The translations under genes were made by a program, and so were the position numbers. From Mucilaginibacter ginsenosidivorans (GTDB taxonomy: Bacteria; Bacteroidota; Bacteroidia; Sphingobacteriales; Sphingobacteriaceae): DNA of 64,000 nucleotides. Under the pieces are notes generated by a model. The model saw only the letters and a program-made list of their open reading frames with translations, had not been told where the DNA came from and made no database searches. Below are positions 8,136 through 16,542 of the stretch, piece by piece (positions within the stretch are counted from its first letter, which is position 1; each line of letters begins with the position of its first letter). The stretch spans positions 1,550,001 to 1,614,000 of the forward strand of contig NZ_CP042436.1 in the NCBI RefSeq assembly GCF_007971025.1, read 5' to 3'.

Positions 8136-8711
8136 ATGAAAACACATACAAGAGTGTTGATCTTCATCAGCTGTGTGCTGATGCTGACCGCCTATTTTCT
8201 TCCGTTATGGCATATTTTGCTGGATGCACCCCAATACCCCGAAGGCCTGGAAATGAAGATCTGGCTGAATGGCTTATCGGGGAGCATTCAACAGATCAAC
8301 GGGCTGAACCATTATATCGGGATGAAATTTATTTCGGTGGATGACTTTAAAGAATTCAGGATCCTGCCCTATGTATTTGGGGCGCTTACACTGATCGGCT
8401 TTGCCGCAGCTGTTGCCAGAAGCCGCAGGTTATTATGGGCCTGGTTCATTGGTTTATGTTTGTTTGCTATTGTCGGCTTTGGTGATTTCTATGTGTGGGA
8501 ATATAATTATGGACACAACCTCAACCCGCATGCCGCTATCAAAGTAGAAGGGATGAATTATCAGCCGCCACTTTTTGGCTATAAGCAACTGCTCAATTTC
8601 ACTGCTGGTTCATTACCCGATACCGGGGGCATCCTGGTAGGTGTAGGTGGTTTATTGGCCGCTGCTGCACTATTTTATAAACCGCAACAATCATCAAACA
8701 AAATTAAATGA
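8136..8711 (+). CDS. Nos-operon membrane protein of unknown function
   Basis: The 191-aa product has four to five membrane helices. An early PLW motif is followed by DAPQYPEGLEMKIW, a loop typical of a membrane protein found beside nosL in Bacteroidota nos clusters. I know of no biochemical function. I chose the ATG at 8136 rather than the GTG at 8091, because the longer start would be read through the hairpin at 8085-8123 and would precede the natural signal-anchor start MKTHTRVLIF. Its stop overlaps the nosL start (ATGA), so the two are translationally coupled. A role in copper supply or electron transfer to NosZ is guesswork from position. Confidence 0.75.
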   Translation: MKTHTRVLIFISCVLMLTAYFLPLWHILLDAPQYPEGLEMKIWLNGLSGSIQQINGLNHYIGMKFISVDDFKEFRILPYVFGALTLIGFAAAVARSRRLLWAWFIGLCLFAIVGFGDFYVWEYNYGHNLNPHAAIKVEGMNYQPPLFGYKQLLNFTAGSLPDTGGILVGVGGLLAAAALFYKPQQSSNKIK

Positions 8712-9148
8712 AAACGCTGAATATATTTATACTGGTACTGTGCTGTCTGATAGCAGCATGCAGTCACGCGCCGGATCCTATCCGCTATGGTCAGGACGCC
8801 TGTACACATTGTAAAATGACGATTATGGATAAACGCTTTGCCGCTGAGCTGATCACCGCCAAAGGCAAGGTATTCAAATTTGACGCGGCCGAATGTATGG
8901 CCGGTTTTTTAAAGGAAAATCCAGCCATTGCCGAAGATGTCAAGAGCGTCTTTTTAGTCAATGATTTTAGCAGGCCCGGGCAATTTGCCGATGCCCGTAA
9001 ATCGTTTTTCCTGAGAGATAGTTCGCTGTCCTCACCTATGGGCGGGAACCTGGCGGCTTTTCTTTCCCTGCCGGCGGCAGAAGCCGCAAAAAAGGACAAG
9101 TCGGCGGAGGTTTATGACTGGTCAATGTTATTAAGTAAGAACAAATAA
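8708..9148 (+). CDS. nosL: NosL copper chaperone lipoprotein
   Basis: Delivers copper for assembly of the CuZ site of NosZ. The 146-aa protein has a lipoprotein signal (CCLIAACS) and the NosL core: YGQDACTHCKMTIMD with a CxxCxM motif, then FDAAECM with a second Cys/Met. Both are the expected copper-binding residues. The start overlaps the previous stop and the end abuts nosD (TAATG), so all are in one transcript. Confidence 0.93.
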   Translation: MKTLNIFILVLCCLIAACSHAPDPIRYGQDACTHCKMTIMDKRFAAELITAKGKVFKFDAAECMAGFLKENPAIAEDVKSVFLVNDFSRPGQFADARKSFFLRDSSLSSPMGGNLAAFLSLPAAEAAKKDKSAEVYDWSMLLSKNK

Positions 9149-10383
9149 TGAGATCGCTGATCGTAAAAATAGGTTTGCTGCTGGTGATGCCGTTTCCGGC
9201 ATGGGCACACACGATCGTCGTGGCTCCCGGAACAAAAGTGGCTACCATCAAACAGGCAATCGCCCTCGCAAAAAATGGGGATACGATACGCGTTGAAAAA
9301 GGAACCTATATTTCTCTGAATACGATAGTTGACAAGGAACTGACCATTTTAGGGCAAAATCAGCCTGTACTTGACGCGCGTTTCCAGGAAGAAGTGCTGA
9401 CAATAACGGCCCGTCATGTAAAGTTAGACGGTTTTATCATCAAAAACTCCAGGACGGGTTCTATGCGTGATTTTGCAGGCATCCGGCTAAGTAATGTGGA
9501 ATTTGTGACCATCAGCAATAATACGCTCGTCAACAATTTTTTCGGGATCTATTTGTCCAACTGCAAACATATCCAGGTGCTGCATAACCGCATCACCGGT
9601 TCCAACAACATCGAGAACTCCGGGAATGGGATCCATTTATGGAAATGTAAGGAAATACTGCTTAACGGTAATTATGTGACCCGTCACCGCGACGGCATCT
9701 ATTTCGAGTTTGCCAAAAAATGCCTCATCGAGAACAATTTCAGTGAAAAGAATATCCGCTACGGGCTGCACTTTATGTTCTCGGATGATGACACCTATCG
9801 CCACAATACTTTTAAAAACAACGGCTCGGGTGTCTCCGTGATGTACACCCGGCGCATAGCGATGCTGGATAACACGTTTATTGAAAATTGGGGAAGCTCC
9901 ATTTACGGCGTATTGCTCAAAGAGATCACCGATGCACGGATCGAAGGCAACCATTTTATCCGGAACACCACCGGCATTTATATGGAAAATTCCGACCGTA
10001 TTACGGTGACCCATAACGATTTTATATCCAATGGATGGGCCATGCGGGTACTGGCCAGCTGTAACAAGGACCATTTTACCCAAAATAACTATAAAGGAAA
10101 CTCTTTTGACGTTACCACTAACGGGACGTTAAAAGAAATCTATTTCAATGATAACTATTGGGACAAATACGAAGGCTATGATCTGAATAAGGATGGTACC
10201 GGGGATATTCCCTACCGCCCGATCAGCCTGTACGCGCAGATCATCGAACAGAACCCGCAGAGCGTCATGCTGATGCGGAGTTTCATCGTCAACCTCATTG
10301 ACAAGGTGGAACGCGCCATTCCTTCCATTACCCCCGAATCTGTTAAAGACGAAAAACCAAGAATGAAACCATGGAAAAGATAA
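9148..10383 (+). CDS. nosD: NosD periplasmic copper-processing protein
   Basis: Needed with NosF and NosY to mature the CuZ site. It has a clear signal peptide ending AWA (about residue 20), followed by a right-handed beta-helix made of repeated NNxF/GIYLxN-like coils (CASH/NosD fold). At 411 aa it is of normal length. It shares a TAATG junction with nosL and overlaps nosF by 13 nt. Confidence 0.93.
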   Translation: MRSLIVKIGLLLVMPFPAWAHTIVVAPGTKVATIKQAIALAKNGDTIRVEKGTYISLNTIVDKELTILGQNQPVLDARFQEEVLTITARHVKLDGFIIKNSRTGSMRDFAGIRLSNVEFVTISNNTLVNNFFGIYLSNCKHIQVLHNRITGSNNIENSGNGIHLWKCKEILLNGNYVTRHRDGIYFEFAKKCLIENNFSEKNIRYGLHFMFSDDDTYRHNTFKNNGSGVSVMYTRRIAMLDNTFIENWGSSIYGVLLKEITDARIEGNHFIRNTTGIYMENSDRITVTHNDFISNGWAMRVLASCNKDHFTQNNYKGNSFDVTTNGTLKEIYFNDNYWDKYEGYDLNKDGTGDIPYRPISLYAQIIEQNPQSVMLMRSFIVNLIDKVERAIPSITPESVKDEKPRMKPWKR

Positions 10384-11087
10384 TAGCGGTCAAGGGACTT
10401 CAAAAGTCATTTGGACGGCTGGAAGTACTCAAAAATCTCAGCTGCGATTTTGCAAGCGGCGGAGTGGTGTCTATCCTGGGGCCGAATGCTTCGGGAAAAA
10501 CTACACTCATCAAATCCATCCTCGGGATGGTTATACCCGATGGCGGAGAGATCCTGTTTCAAGGCAGGTCTATCCTGAACACCTTTGATTATAAAAAGCA
10601 CATTGGCTATATGCCCCAAATAGGGCACTACCCGGATAACATGAAGATCGGTCAGCTTTTTAAAATGGTGATGGATATCCGCCAACAGGACGCGGTCGAC
10701 ACCGAACTGCTCAAAGCTTACCAGCTGGAAAGCATGTATCAAAAAACCATGCGTACTTTATCCGGAGGTACCTTACAAAAAGTAAGCGCTGCGCTGGCAT
10801 TTATGTTCAATCCTGCTGTACTGATCCTGGATGAACCATCTGCGGGCCTCGACCCGCTCGCTGCTGAAGCGCTTAAAGAGAAAATATTGGAAGAAAAAAC
10901 TAAAGGCAAACTGATCCTGGTAACCTCTCATATCCTGAGCGAAGCCGATGAAATATCGGATCATATCCTTTATCTGTTTGAAGGTCAGATTAAATTTTAT
11001 AAAACCTTAACAGATGTAAAAAGGGAAACCGGTGAGCAAAAATTAAGTAAGGCCTTAACACAAATATTAAGTTCAACATCATGCTAA
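10371..11087 (+). CDS. nosF: NosF ABC-transporter ATPase
   Basis: Energises the NosDFY copper-maturation transporter. The 238-aa protein has Walker A GPNASGKT (residues 37-44), the signature LSGGTLQKV, Walker B LILDEPSAGLD and the switch His in LVTSHILSEAD. All are intact. It overlaps nosD by 13 nt and nosY by 7 nt. Confidence 0.94.
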   Translation: MEKIIAVKGLQKSFGRLEVLKNLSCDFASGGVVSILGPNASGKTTLIKSILGMVIPDGGEILFQGRSILNTFDYKKHIGYMPQIGHYPDNMKIGQLFKMVMDIRQQDAVDTELLKAYQLESMYQKTMRTLSGGTLQKVSAALAFMFNPAVLILDEPSAGLDPLAAEALKEKILEEKTKGKLILVTSHILSEADEISDHILYLFEGQIKFYKTLTDVKRETGEQKLSKALTQILSSTSC

Positions 11088-11848
11088 AGATCGCGAAATA
11101 TATCATCCTCGATATTGTACGCAGCAAAGTATTGCTGGCGTATACGCTTTTATTACTGGCGATCAGCCTGACCATTTTCCTGTCAGATGCAGATGTAACC
11201 AAAGGCCTGGTGAGTATTACGACGGTTATCCTGATCATTATTCCGCTTGTTAGCATTGTTTACGCGACCACCTATTATTTTAATGCGGCTGAGTTCACCG
11301 AAATGCTGGTATCCCAGCCCATCAGCAGGCGCAATATCTTACTGGGAAAATTCATTGGGATCAGCAGTTCCATCTTGCTGGCCTTTTTTATTGGCGTATG
11401 TATCCCGGTTTGCCTGTTCGCATTTTCGGCCACCGGCATCACCTTAATGATCTCCGGCTGCCTGCTGACACTCAGCTTTATTTCACTGGCATTCCTGACA
11501 TCGACCATTACCCGCGATAAAGCCAAAGGGATTGGGTTGGCTTTAATGCTTTGGTTCTACTTCTCGATCATCTTTGACGGGCTTGTTTTATTGTTCCTGA
11601 CCCTATTTGCCGACTATCCCCTGGAAAAGGCGATGATCGTTCTGACGGCATTGAACCCTATAGACCTTGCCCGCATCCTGATCCTGCTGCAACTCGATAT
11701 TTCTGCGCTGATGGGCTATACCGGGGCGCTGTACCAGCAATTTTTCGGAAGTGGTGTCGGGATCGTGTTCTCGCTGCTGATGCAAACCATCTGGATCATC
11801 GTACCCTTGTTTTTTGCACTTAAAATATTTAAAAAGAAAGACCTATAA
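11081..11848 (+). CDS. nosY: NosY ABC-transporter permease
   Basis: Membrane partner of NosF. The 255-aa protein has six hydrophobic segments and the loop SQPISRRNILLGKFIG typical of ABC-2 type permeases. Its stop overlaps the next start (TAATG). The chain of overlaps from nosL to this point shows one operon. Confidence 0.92.
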   Translation: MLKIAKYIILDIVRSKVLLAYTLLLLAISLTIFLSDADVTKGLVSITTVILIIIPLVSIVYATTYYFNAAEFTEMLVSQPISRRNILLGKFIGISSSILLAFFIGVCIPVCLFAFSATGITLMISGCLLTLSFISLAFLTSTITRDKAKGIGLALMLWFYFSIIFDGLVLLFLTLFADYPLEKAMIVLTALNPIDLARILILLQLDISALMGYTGALYQQFFGSGVGIVFSLLMQTIWIIVPLFFALKIFKKKDL

Positions 11849-12264
11849 TGAAACAAATTACAACTATCATTTTATTGACTGTTACCTTTTTTGCAGGGAA
11901 TGCGAAGAGTTTATACCAGCATGAACAAGCTTCGGAGAAATTAGTGCTGAACAATGGCGCCAAATGGAAGATCGACCAGCCAACCAGTAAAAATGTCACC
12001 CGTCTTCAGCAGATCGCTGGAAAAGCCGGCGTCAGGACGTTAGCCGATTATCACCAGGCCGGCGCCGCGCTGCAGGCCGGAATAAACCAGATGATCAAAG
12101 AATGCCGGATGAAAGGACCGGATCACCTGGCCCTGCATAAATGGCTGGAACCGCTGATGGAACAAGTTGCGCTCCTTAACCAGGCGACCAACGCGGCATC
12201 TGCCAAAATTCACTTTAACGAAGTAAAAAAACGCTTAACGCTATTCAATCAATATTTCCAGTAA
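11848..12264 (+). CDS. Exported helical protein at the end of the nos operon
   Basis: The 138-aa product starts with a signal peptide (ends about residue 20, GNAKS). The remainder is helical and rich in His, Met and Lys, for instance MIKECRMKGPDHLALHKWLEPLMEQ. I do not recognise the family. The start is coupled to the nosY stop, so it belongs to the nos transcript and acts in the periplasm. A metal-binding helper role would be speculation. Confidence 0.65.
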   Translation: MKQITTIILLTVTFFAGNAKSLYQHEQASEKLVLNNGAKWKIDQPTSKNVTRLQQIAGKAGVRTLADYHQAGAALQAGINQMIKECRMKGPDHLALHKWLEPLMEQVALLNQATNAASAKIHFNEVKKRLTLFNQYFQ

Positions 12265-12269
12265 TAAAG

Positions 12270-12650
12270 ATGTTAAAGCAGTTCACGGCATGGCTTTTGA
12301 TTTTCTCGGTACTCACCGTTAACTACTCCCGGCTGTTCGTTTACGCCGGATTCAAATTGAACCAAAGCTATATCACCGCCAAACTGTGTGAAAACCGCGA
12401 TAAGCCTTTCCTCCATTGCAACGGTAAATGTTACCTGATGAAAAAGATAAAGCAAGCGGAAGACAAACAAAACAATGCTGAAAGCCAGGCGCAGAAAAAC
12501 CTGTTCCAGGATGTTTATATGGTCAACACTTGCTTTCACAACAACACCTTATGGAGCGTGGGTATCGGAAACGCGTTCCCGTCTGCAGAAAATTACGGGA
12601 AGGTTCCTGGTGCCTTTCTGTCCATCTTTCACCCGCCCCAATTGATTTGA
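12270..12650 (+). CDS. Small Cys-motif membrane protein next to TonB receptor
   Basis: The 126-aa protein has an N-terminal signal-anchor followed by LCENRDKPFLHCNGKCYLMKKI with C40, C50 and C54. Proteins with this LCEN...CNGKCYLMK motif commonly lie directly before TonB receptors in Bacteroidota, and a link to copper or heme uptake is often suggested. It follows the previous gene by 5 nt. The C-terminus ends HPPQLI. The 139-nt gap to the TonB gene holds a small GGCCG...CGGCC hairpin. Confidence 0.65.
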   Translation: MLKQFTAWLLIFSVLTVNYSRLFVYAGFKLNQSYITAKLCENRDKPFLHCNGKCYLMKKIKQAEDKQNNAESQAQKNLFQDVYMVNTCFHNNTLWSVGIGNAFPSAENYGKVPGAFLSIFHPPQLI

Positions 12651-12789
12651 TCTTTAACTAAGTCTAATCCTCATGGGGGAGCCTTTTGGCACCTTCAATG
12701 GTTAATTTATGTACCGGCCGTTTCTTCCGGCCTGAAGAACAATTTTAAACGATCATCAAACCGCAAGCGGTTTTACTCAATATATTCCA

Positions 12790-15066
12790 ATGAACACGCT
12801 AAAAAAAATGGCGTTGCTTATCATGATTACCGTTTTAGCGGTGCAATGGGCAAACGCACAATATATTTATAAAGGGCATATCGCCGACAACAATACACAA
12901 CAGCCACTGGAATGTGCCTGCATTCGCGCCAATGGCAAGTTATGCTGCACCAATAAAACAGGGGACTTTCAGCTTTCACTTTCAACAGATACCGCCACCT
13001 TAACGATTACTTATATCGGTTATACGACAAAAGTTCTTCCATTGCGCAGTTCGGCTATGCCGTTAAGCATTTTGATGGATAACGGGCAGGTCGACCTGAA
13101 AGAGGTGGTGATCGCCCCCTCGCTGCTGTGCAGCCCTTTTCATACGCTGAGCACTTTAGACCTGCGGCTTCGCCCGGTCAATTCTTCACAGGACCTGATG
13201 CGCCTGGTTCCCGGCTTGTTCATCGCCCAGCACATGGGCGGCGGCAAAGCGGAACAAATCTTTGTACGGGGCTTTGATGCGGATCATGGCACCGACCTGA
13301 ATGTTTCGGTTGACGGAATGCCCGTTAATATGGTTTCCCATATCCACGGGCAGGGTTATGCCGACCTGCATTTCCTGATCCCGGAGACGGTGAAGAATTT
13401 TGATTTTGGCAAGGGCCCGTATTATTCCGCTTATGGCGATCTGGCCACAGCAGGCTATTTAAGCTATACGACCAAAGACGCGACAGACCGGAGCATGATC
13501 AGCCTGGAGGGCGGGCAATTCCATACTTTTCGCTTCGCTGGCCTTGTTGACCTGCTGGGCGTGTCAGCCGCCAATAGCGGGCGAACAGCTTATATTGCGG
13601 GCGAATACAACTATACCGACGGTGCCTTCAAGCTTCCGGAACATTATAAACGGACCAACCTCTTCGGGAAGTACACCCAAAAAATAGGAACAAATAATAA
13701 ATTAACCGTAAGCGCTTCTACCTTCAGTACCAGCTGGATCGCTTCCGGGGAAATACCTGAACGGGTAGTTGCCGCTAATACGGTTGCGCTGGACGAGCAG
13801 GGAAACGCGGTCAGGATCCCGGCTGCTCCTGTAACCATCGACAGGTTTGCCGCTATCGACAGCGCTCAAGGGGGTAAGTCAACAAGGGTGAATGCCTTCG
13901 CGCGCTTAAACACTGACCTGAAAAACGACTGGGCTATGGAAAACCAGCTGTATTACACCCACTACACCTTTTCATTGCATGTCAATTCCACTTTTTTCGC
14001 CGCCGACAGTGTTAACGGCGACGAACGCCGGCAGTCGGAAACACGGGATATGTTCGGTTATAACGGAAAACTCAGTAAACGCAAATACTGGGGCAATAAC
14101 CTGCTGACTTCCATCATTGGATTATCCAGCCGCTTTGACCGCACCTATGGCACCGTTTATGACCACGTTACCAAACAATACCAATTCCTGGATAACATCA
14201 CCCAGGGCGATATCCGGCAAAATAACACGGCCGTCTACCTGGATGAAACACTGGAAAGCGGTAAATGGCAGTTCAATGCCGGTGCACGGCTGGACTATTT
14301 TAAATTCAATTACCATGATTCCACTAAAAACAGTTTGGCGGTAAGTCCGAAACTGAATGTCCAGTATACCGCTAACGAACAAATTCAATTTTATCTGAAA
14401 ACGGGTAAAGGGTTTCATTCCAATAACGCGATCGCTGTCATCGCCAACAACGGGCTGAAAACCATTCCGTCAGCCTATGGCCTGGACCTGGGGCTGAACT
14501 GGAAACCAATGCCGCGCTTGTTCATCAACGCAGCGGTCTGGTACCTGTACCTGTCTCAGGAGTTTGTTTACACCGACGACGGTGACATTGTGCCGGGCGG
14601 TAAAACCAAACGTTCGGGCATTGATCTCTCTGCCCGCTACCAGCTGGCCAAATGGCTTTTTGCTGACCTGAACGTCAATATCGCCCATCCAAGATATGCT
14701 GACAGTACAAAAAAGACCGGCTACCTCGCGCTGGCCCCGACGCTGACCAGCACCGGAGGCCTGGATTTTAAATTAAATAACGGCATTAACGGCGGATTGA
14801 GCTACCGCTATATGCACGACCGCCCCGGAAACAACACAAGTACACTCACCGCAGACGGCTACTTCGTAACCGACCTGAAGATCAACTATAGCAAAAAGCG
14901 CTACGAGCTCGGTTTAACCGTAGAAAATCTGCTGAACAAAAAATGGAACGAATATGCCGTTGAACAGGTTAGCCGGCTGAGAGGAGAAGCTGCGCCGGTT
15001 GATCAGATGAGTTTTACACCCGGCACCCCGCTATTTGCCAAAGTCCGGGTGGCTTTTTTCTTTTGA
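12790..15066 (+). CDS. TonB-dependent outer-membrane receptor, possibly for copper
   Basis: The 758-aa protein has a signal peptide (ends near AQ at residue 24), a carboxypeptidase-regulatory-like domain (about 25-100), a plug domain (about 115-230, with QIFVRGFDADHGTDLNVSVDGMP) and a 22-stranded barrel ending in the aromatic FFF. The His/Met-containing plug segment (NMVSHIHGQGYAD) and its place after the nos accessory genes suggest import of copper for NosZ, comparable to NosA/OprC. That substrate is inference; heme or another chelate is possible. Confidence 0.85.
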   Translation: MNTLKKMALLIMITVLAVQWANAQYIYKGHIADNNTQQPLECACIRANGKLCCTNKTGDFQLSLSTDTATLTITYIGYTTKVLPLRSSAMPLSILMDNGQVDLKEVVIAPSLLCSPFHTLSTLDLRLRPVNSSQDLMRLVPGLFIAQHMGGGKAEQIFVRGFDADHGTDLNVSVDGMPVNMVSHIHGQGYADLHFLIPETVKNFDFGKGPYYSAYGDLATAGYLSYTTKDATDRSMISLEGGQFHTFRFAGLVDLLGVSAANSGRTAYIAGEYNYTDGAFKLPEHYKRTNLFGKYTQKIGTNNKLTVSASTFSTSWIASGEIPERVVAANTVALDEQGNAVRIPAAPVTIDRFAAIDSAQGGKSTRVNAFARLNTDLKNDWAMENQLYYTHYTFSLHVNSTFFAADSVNGDERRQSETRDMFGYNGKLSKRKYWGNNLLTSIIGLSSRFDRTYGTVYDHVTKQYQFLDNITQGDIRQNNTAVYLDETLESGKWQFNAGARLDYFKFNYHDSTKNSLAVSPKLNVQYTANEQIQFYLKTGKGFHSNNAIAVIANNGLKTIPSAYGLDLGLNWKPMPRLFINAAVWYLYLSQEFVYTDDGDIVPGGKTKRSGIDLSARYQLAKWLFADLNVNIAHPRYADSTKKTGYLALAPTLTSTGGLDFKLNNGINGGLSYRYMHDRPGNNTSTLTADGYFVTDLKINYSKKRYELGLTVENLLNKKWNEYAVEQVSRLRGEAAPVDQMSFTPGTPLFAKVRVAFFF

Positions 15067-15110
15067 CAAATTATCCTATCATTACCAACCGAATATAAAA
15101 ACGAAAGTCC

Positions 15111-15800
15111 ATGAACAAGCCCCAGAAAGGATGTAACCTCGAAAAATGTTTCCTCTGCAACAACACGGTGCCGGAGTGGCGCGAGACCATTAACCTCCAT
15201 AAACAAAACCTGAAATTTAAAAAAGGCGAGGTGATCTTCAGCGAGGGGCAACCGGTAACGGGTATTTATTTCGTATATTCCGGTACGGCAAAAGTTCATA
15301 AAAAATGGGGCGATGACAAAGAACTGATCATAAGGTTCGCTGCCGATGGCTCGATCCTCGGGCATCGTGGGCTGGGCAGCAAAATGGTTTACGGCGTATC
15401 CGCCACTGCTGTAGAACCGCTGGTAGTTTGTTTTGTAGACATCAAATTCTTTGAAGCCTCGCTGAAAACCAATAGCGACCTATGCTATAAACTCATGGTG
15501 CTTTTTGCAGAAGAACTGGATGTTTCCGAGCGAAAAATGCGGGACCTGGCGCACATGCCCGTCAAAGGGCGCGTGGCGCAGGCCTTGCTATCATTGGAAG
15601 AACAGTTTGGCCAGGACACCGGCGGCTACATTAACCTTACCCTTTCGAGGCATGACCTCGCTGCGTTCGCCGCCTCGACCTACGAAACAGTTTTCCGGGT
15701 GATCATGGACCTGACAAAAGAAAATATCGTCGTGGTGACGGGTAAGCAGATCGGGATCAATGACCGCCAAAAACTGGCCGCGCTCACGATGGGGGCCTGA
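15111..15800 (+). CDS. Crp/Fnr-family regulator with N-terminal cysteines
   Basis: The 229-aa protein has a cyclic-nucleotide-binding-like domain (about 35-140) and a C-terminal winged helix (SRHDLAAFAASTYETVFRVI). Cysteines at C8, C13 and C16, plus C107 and C125, could bind an Fe-S cluster as in Fnr, though the spacing differs from the classical one. The recognition helix has T-YETVFR where Fnr has ETISR. It closes the nos block and is the likely binder of the TGAT-ttaa-ATCA dyad at 5485-5512. Confidence 0.85.
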   Translation: MNKPQKGCNLEKCFLCNNTVPEWRETINLHKQNLKFKKGEVIFSEGQPVTGIYFVYSGTAKVHKKWGDDKELIIRFAADGSILGHRGLGSKMVYGVSATAVEPLVVCFVDIKFFEASLKTNSDLCYKLMVLFAEELDVSERKMRDLAHMPVKGRVAQALLSLEEQFGQDTGGYINLTLSRHDLAAFAASTYETVFRVIMDLTKENIVVVTGKQIGINDRQKLAALTMGA

Positions 15801-15853
15801 TGGCTCCCAAACCGTTTGGCAAGTACCTGTTCGTCGCTTTTTCTATCAGGATG

Positions 15854-15909
15854 ATCGTTTTAAACGATAAAATGCTGCAGGAAAATATCGAAAAAGTCCG
15901 TTTAAACGG
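15854..15909. promoter_or_regulatory. Pair of CGTTTnAAACG palindromes
   Basis: ATCGTTTTAAACGAT (15854-15868) and CCGTTTAAACGG (15898-15909) are perfect dyads sharing the CGTTT/AAACG core. They lie downstream of the Crp gene and upstream of the tandem small ORFs. They could be operators for the following block. No binder is evident. Confidence 0.35.
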
Positions 15910-16106
15910 TGTCAGATCACACGGGTTTCCTTGCTGCTAACCATTCATCAAAGACCAATATAGCGGTGTTTAGACATTGGATTTATACAGCTTCGTGTAT
16001 ATTTTGCGGTGATTATTAATGGCGGCCCGACAATAATCAGCATATACCAGCGTTATCAGATTTAGCGAAAACAAATGGCTTGCTATTTGTTATACCTACA
16101 GAGATC

Positions 16107-16256
16107 ATGTTCATGAACAACACATCATATCGCAAACATCGGAACGGACCTGCAAAAAGCAGCCCGGATACTGCTGTTGTGCCCCTTACTGATTGTTGCT
16201 TCCAATACATTTTGGCATACGCTTTTATTCAAAGCAGCAAGGACTTCATCAATTAA
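16107..16256 (+). CDS. Tandem small ORF A (49 aa)
   Basis: An in-frame ATG at 16107 (second ATG at 16113) leads to a TAA at 16254-16256. The peptide has a polar N-terminal half and a hydrophobic segment (CFQYILAYAFIQ) before a C-terminal SSKDFIN. It has the same length as ORF B (16324-16473) and shares the SKDF end plus the following hairpin with it. That shared structure is the main evidence that it is real. Function is unknown. Candidates are a small membrane or secreted peptide, or a leader peptide. Confidence 0.4.
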   Translation: MFMNNTSYRKHRNGPAKSSPDTAVVPLTDCCFQYILAYAFIQSSKDFIN

Positions 16257-16281
16257 GCCCCGGCCAAATTTGGTTTGGGGC
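16257..16281 (+). repeat. GC-rich hairpin, copy 1
   Basis: GCCCC at 16257-16261 pairs with GGGGC at 16277-16281, with an inner CCA/TGG pairing. It starts right at the stop codon of ORF A and is followed by TTTT. The unit from SKDF codons through the hairpin to a TTTTTCACT tract recurs at about 16460-16530. Confidence 0.6.
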
Positions 16282-16323
16282 CAGTTTTAAACGCTTGTTT
16301 TTCACTGTCTGATAAAGTTCGTT

Positions 16324-16473
16324 ATGATCCATTTCCCATTCAAGTCTTTTAAAGGGCTGCAAAATAAACGCAGCAAAATACAGTCATCTTTCATCTTGTA
16401 CGGCTTGTCTGTGCCTGTACATTTTCATTTTGGCTTCTACGCCCAGACCACCAGTAAGGACTTTGTAAAGTAA
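16324..16473 (+). CDS. Tandem small ORF B (49 aa), paralogue of A
   Basis: ATG at 16324 to TAA at 16471-16473. The N-terminal half is basic (FKSFKGLQNKRSKIQSS), followed by an aromatic and His-rich segment (PVHFHFGFYAQ) and the end TTSKDFVK. The last residues align without gaps to ORF A, and both ORFs have 49 codons. The stop is followed by the same hairpin. Conservation of the C-terminus and of the 3' hairpin, but not the N-terminus, is peculiar. Function unknown. Confidence 0.4.
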   Translation: MIHFPFKSFKGLQNKRSKIQSSFILYGLSVPVHFHFGFYAQTTSKDFVK

Positions 16474-16499
16474 GCCCCGGACCGATCCTGGTTTGGGGC
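16474..16499 (+). repeat. GC-rich hairpin, copy 2
   Basis: GCCCC at 16474-16478 pairs with GGGGC at 16495-16499. It is the second copy of the element at 16257-16281, again directly after a small-ORF stop. It lies 44 nt before the start of the FMN-barrel gene, so it could act as an attenuator there. Confidence 0.6.
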
Positions 16500-16542
16500 C
16501 AGTCATCAATTGGCTGTTTTTTCACTTTTAAATTATTATTTT

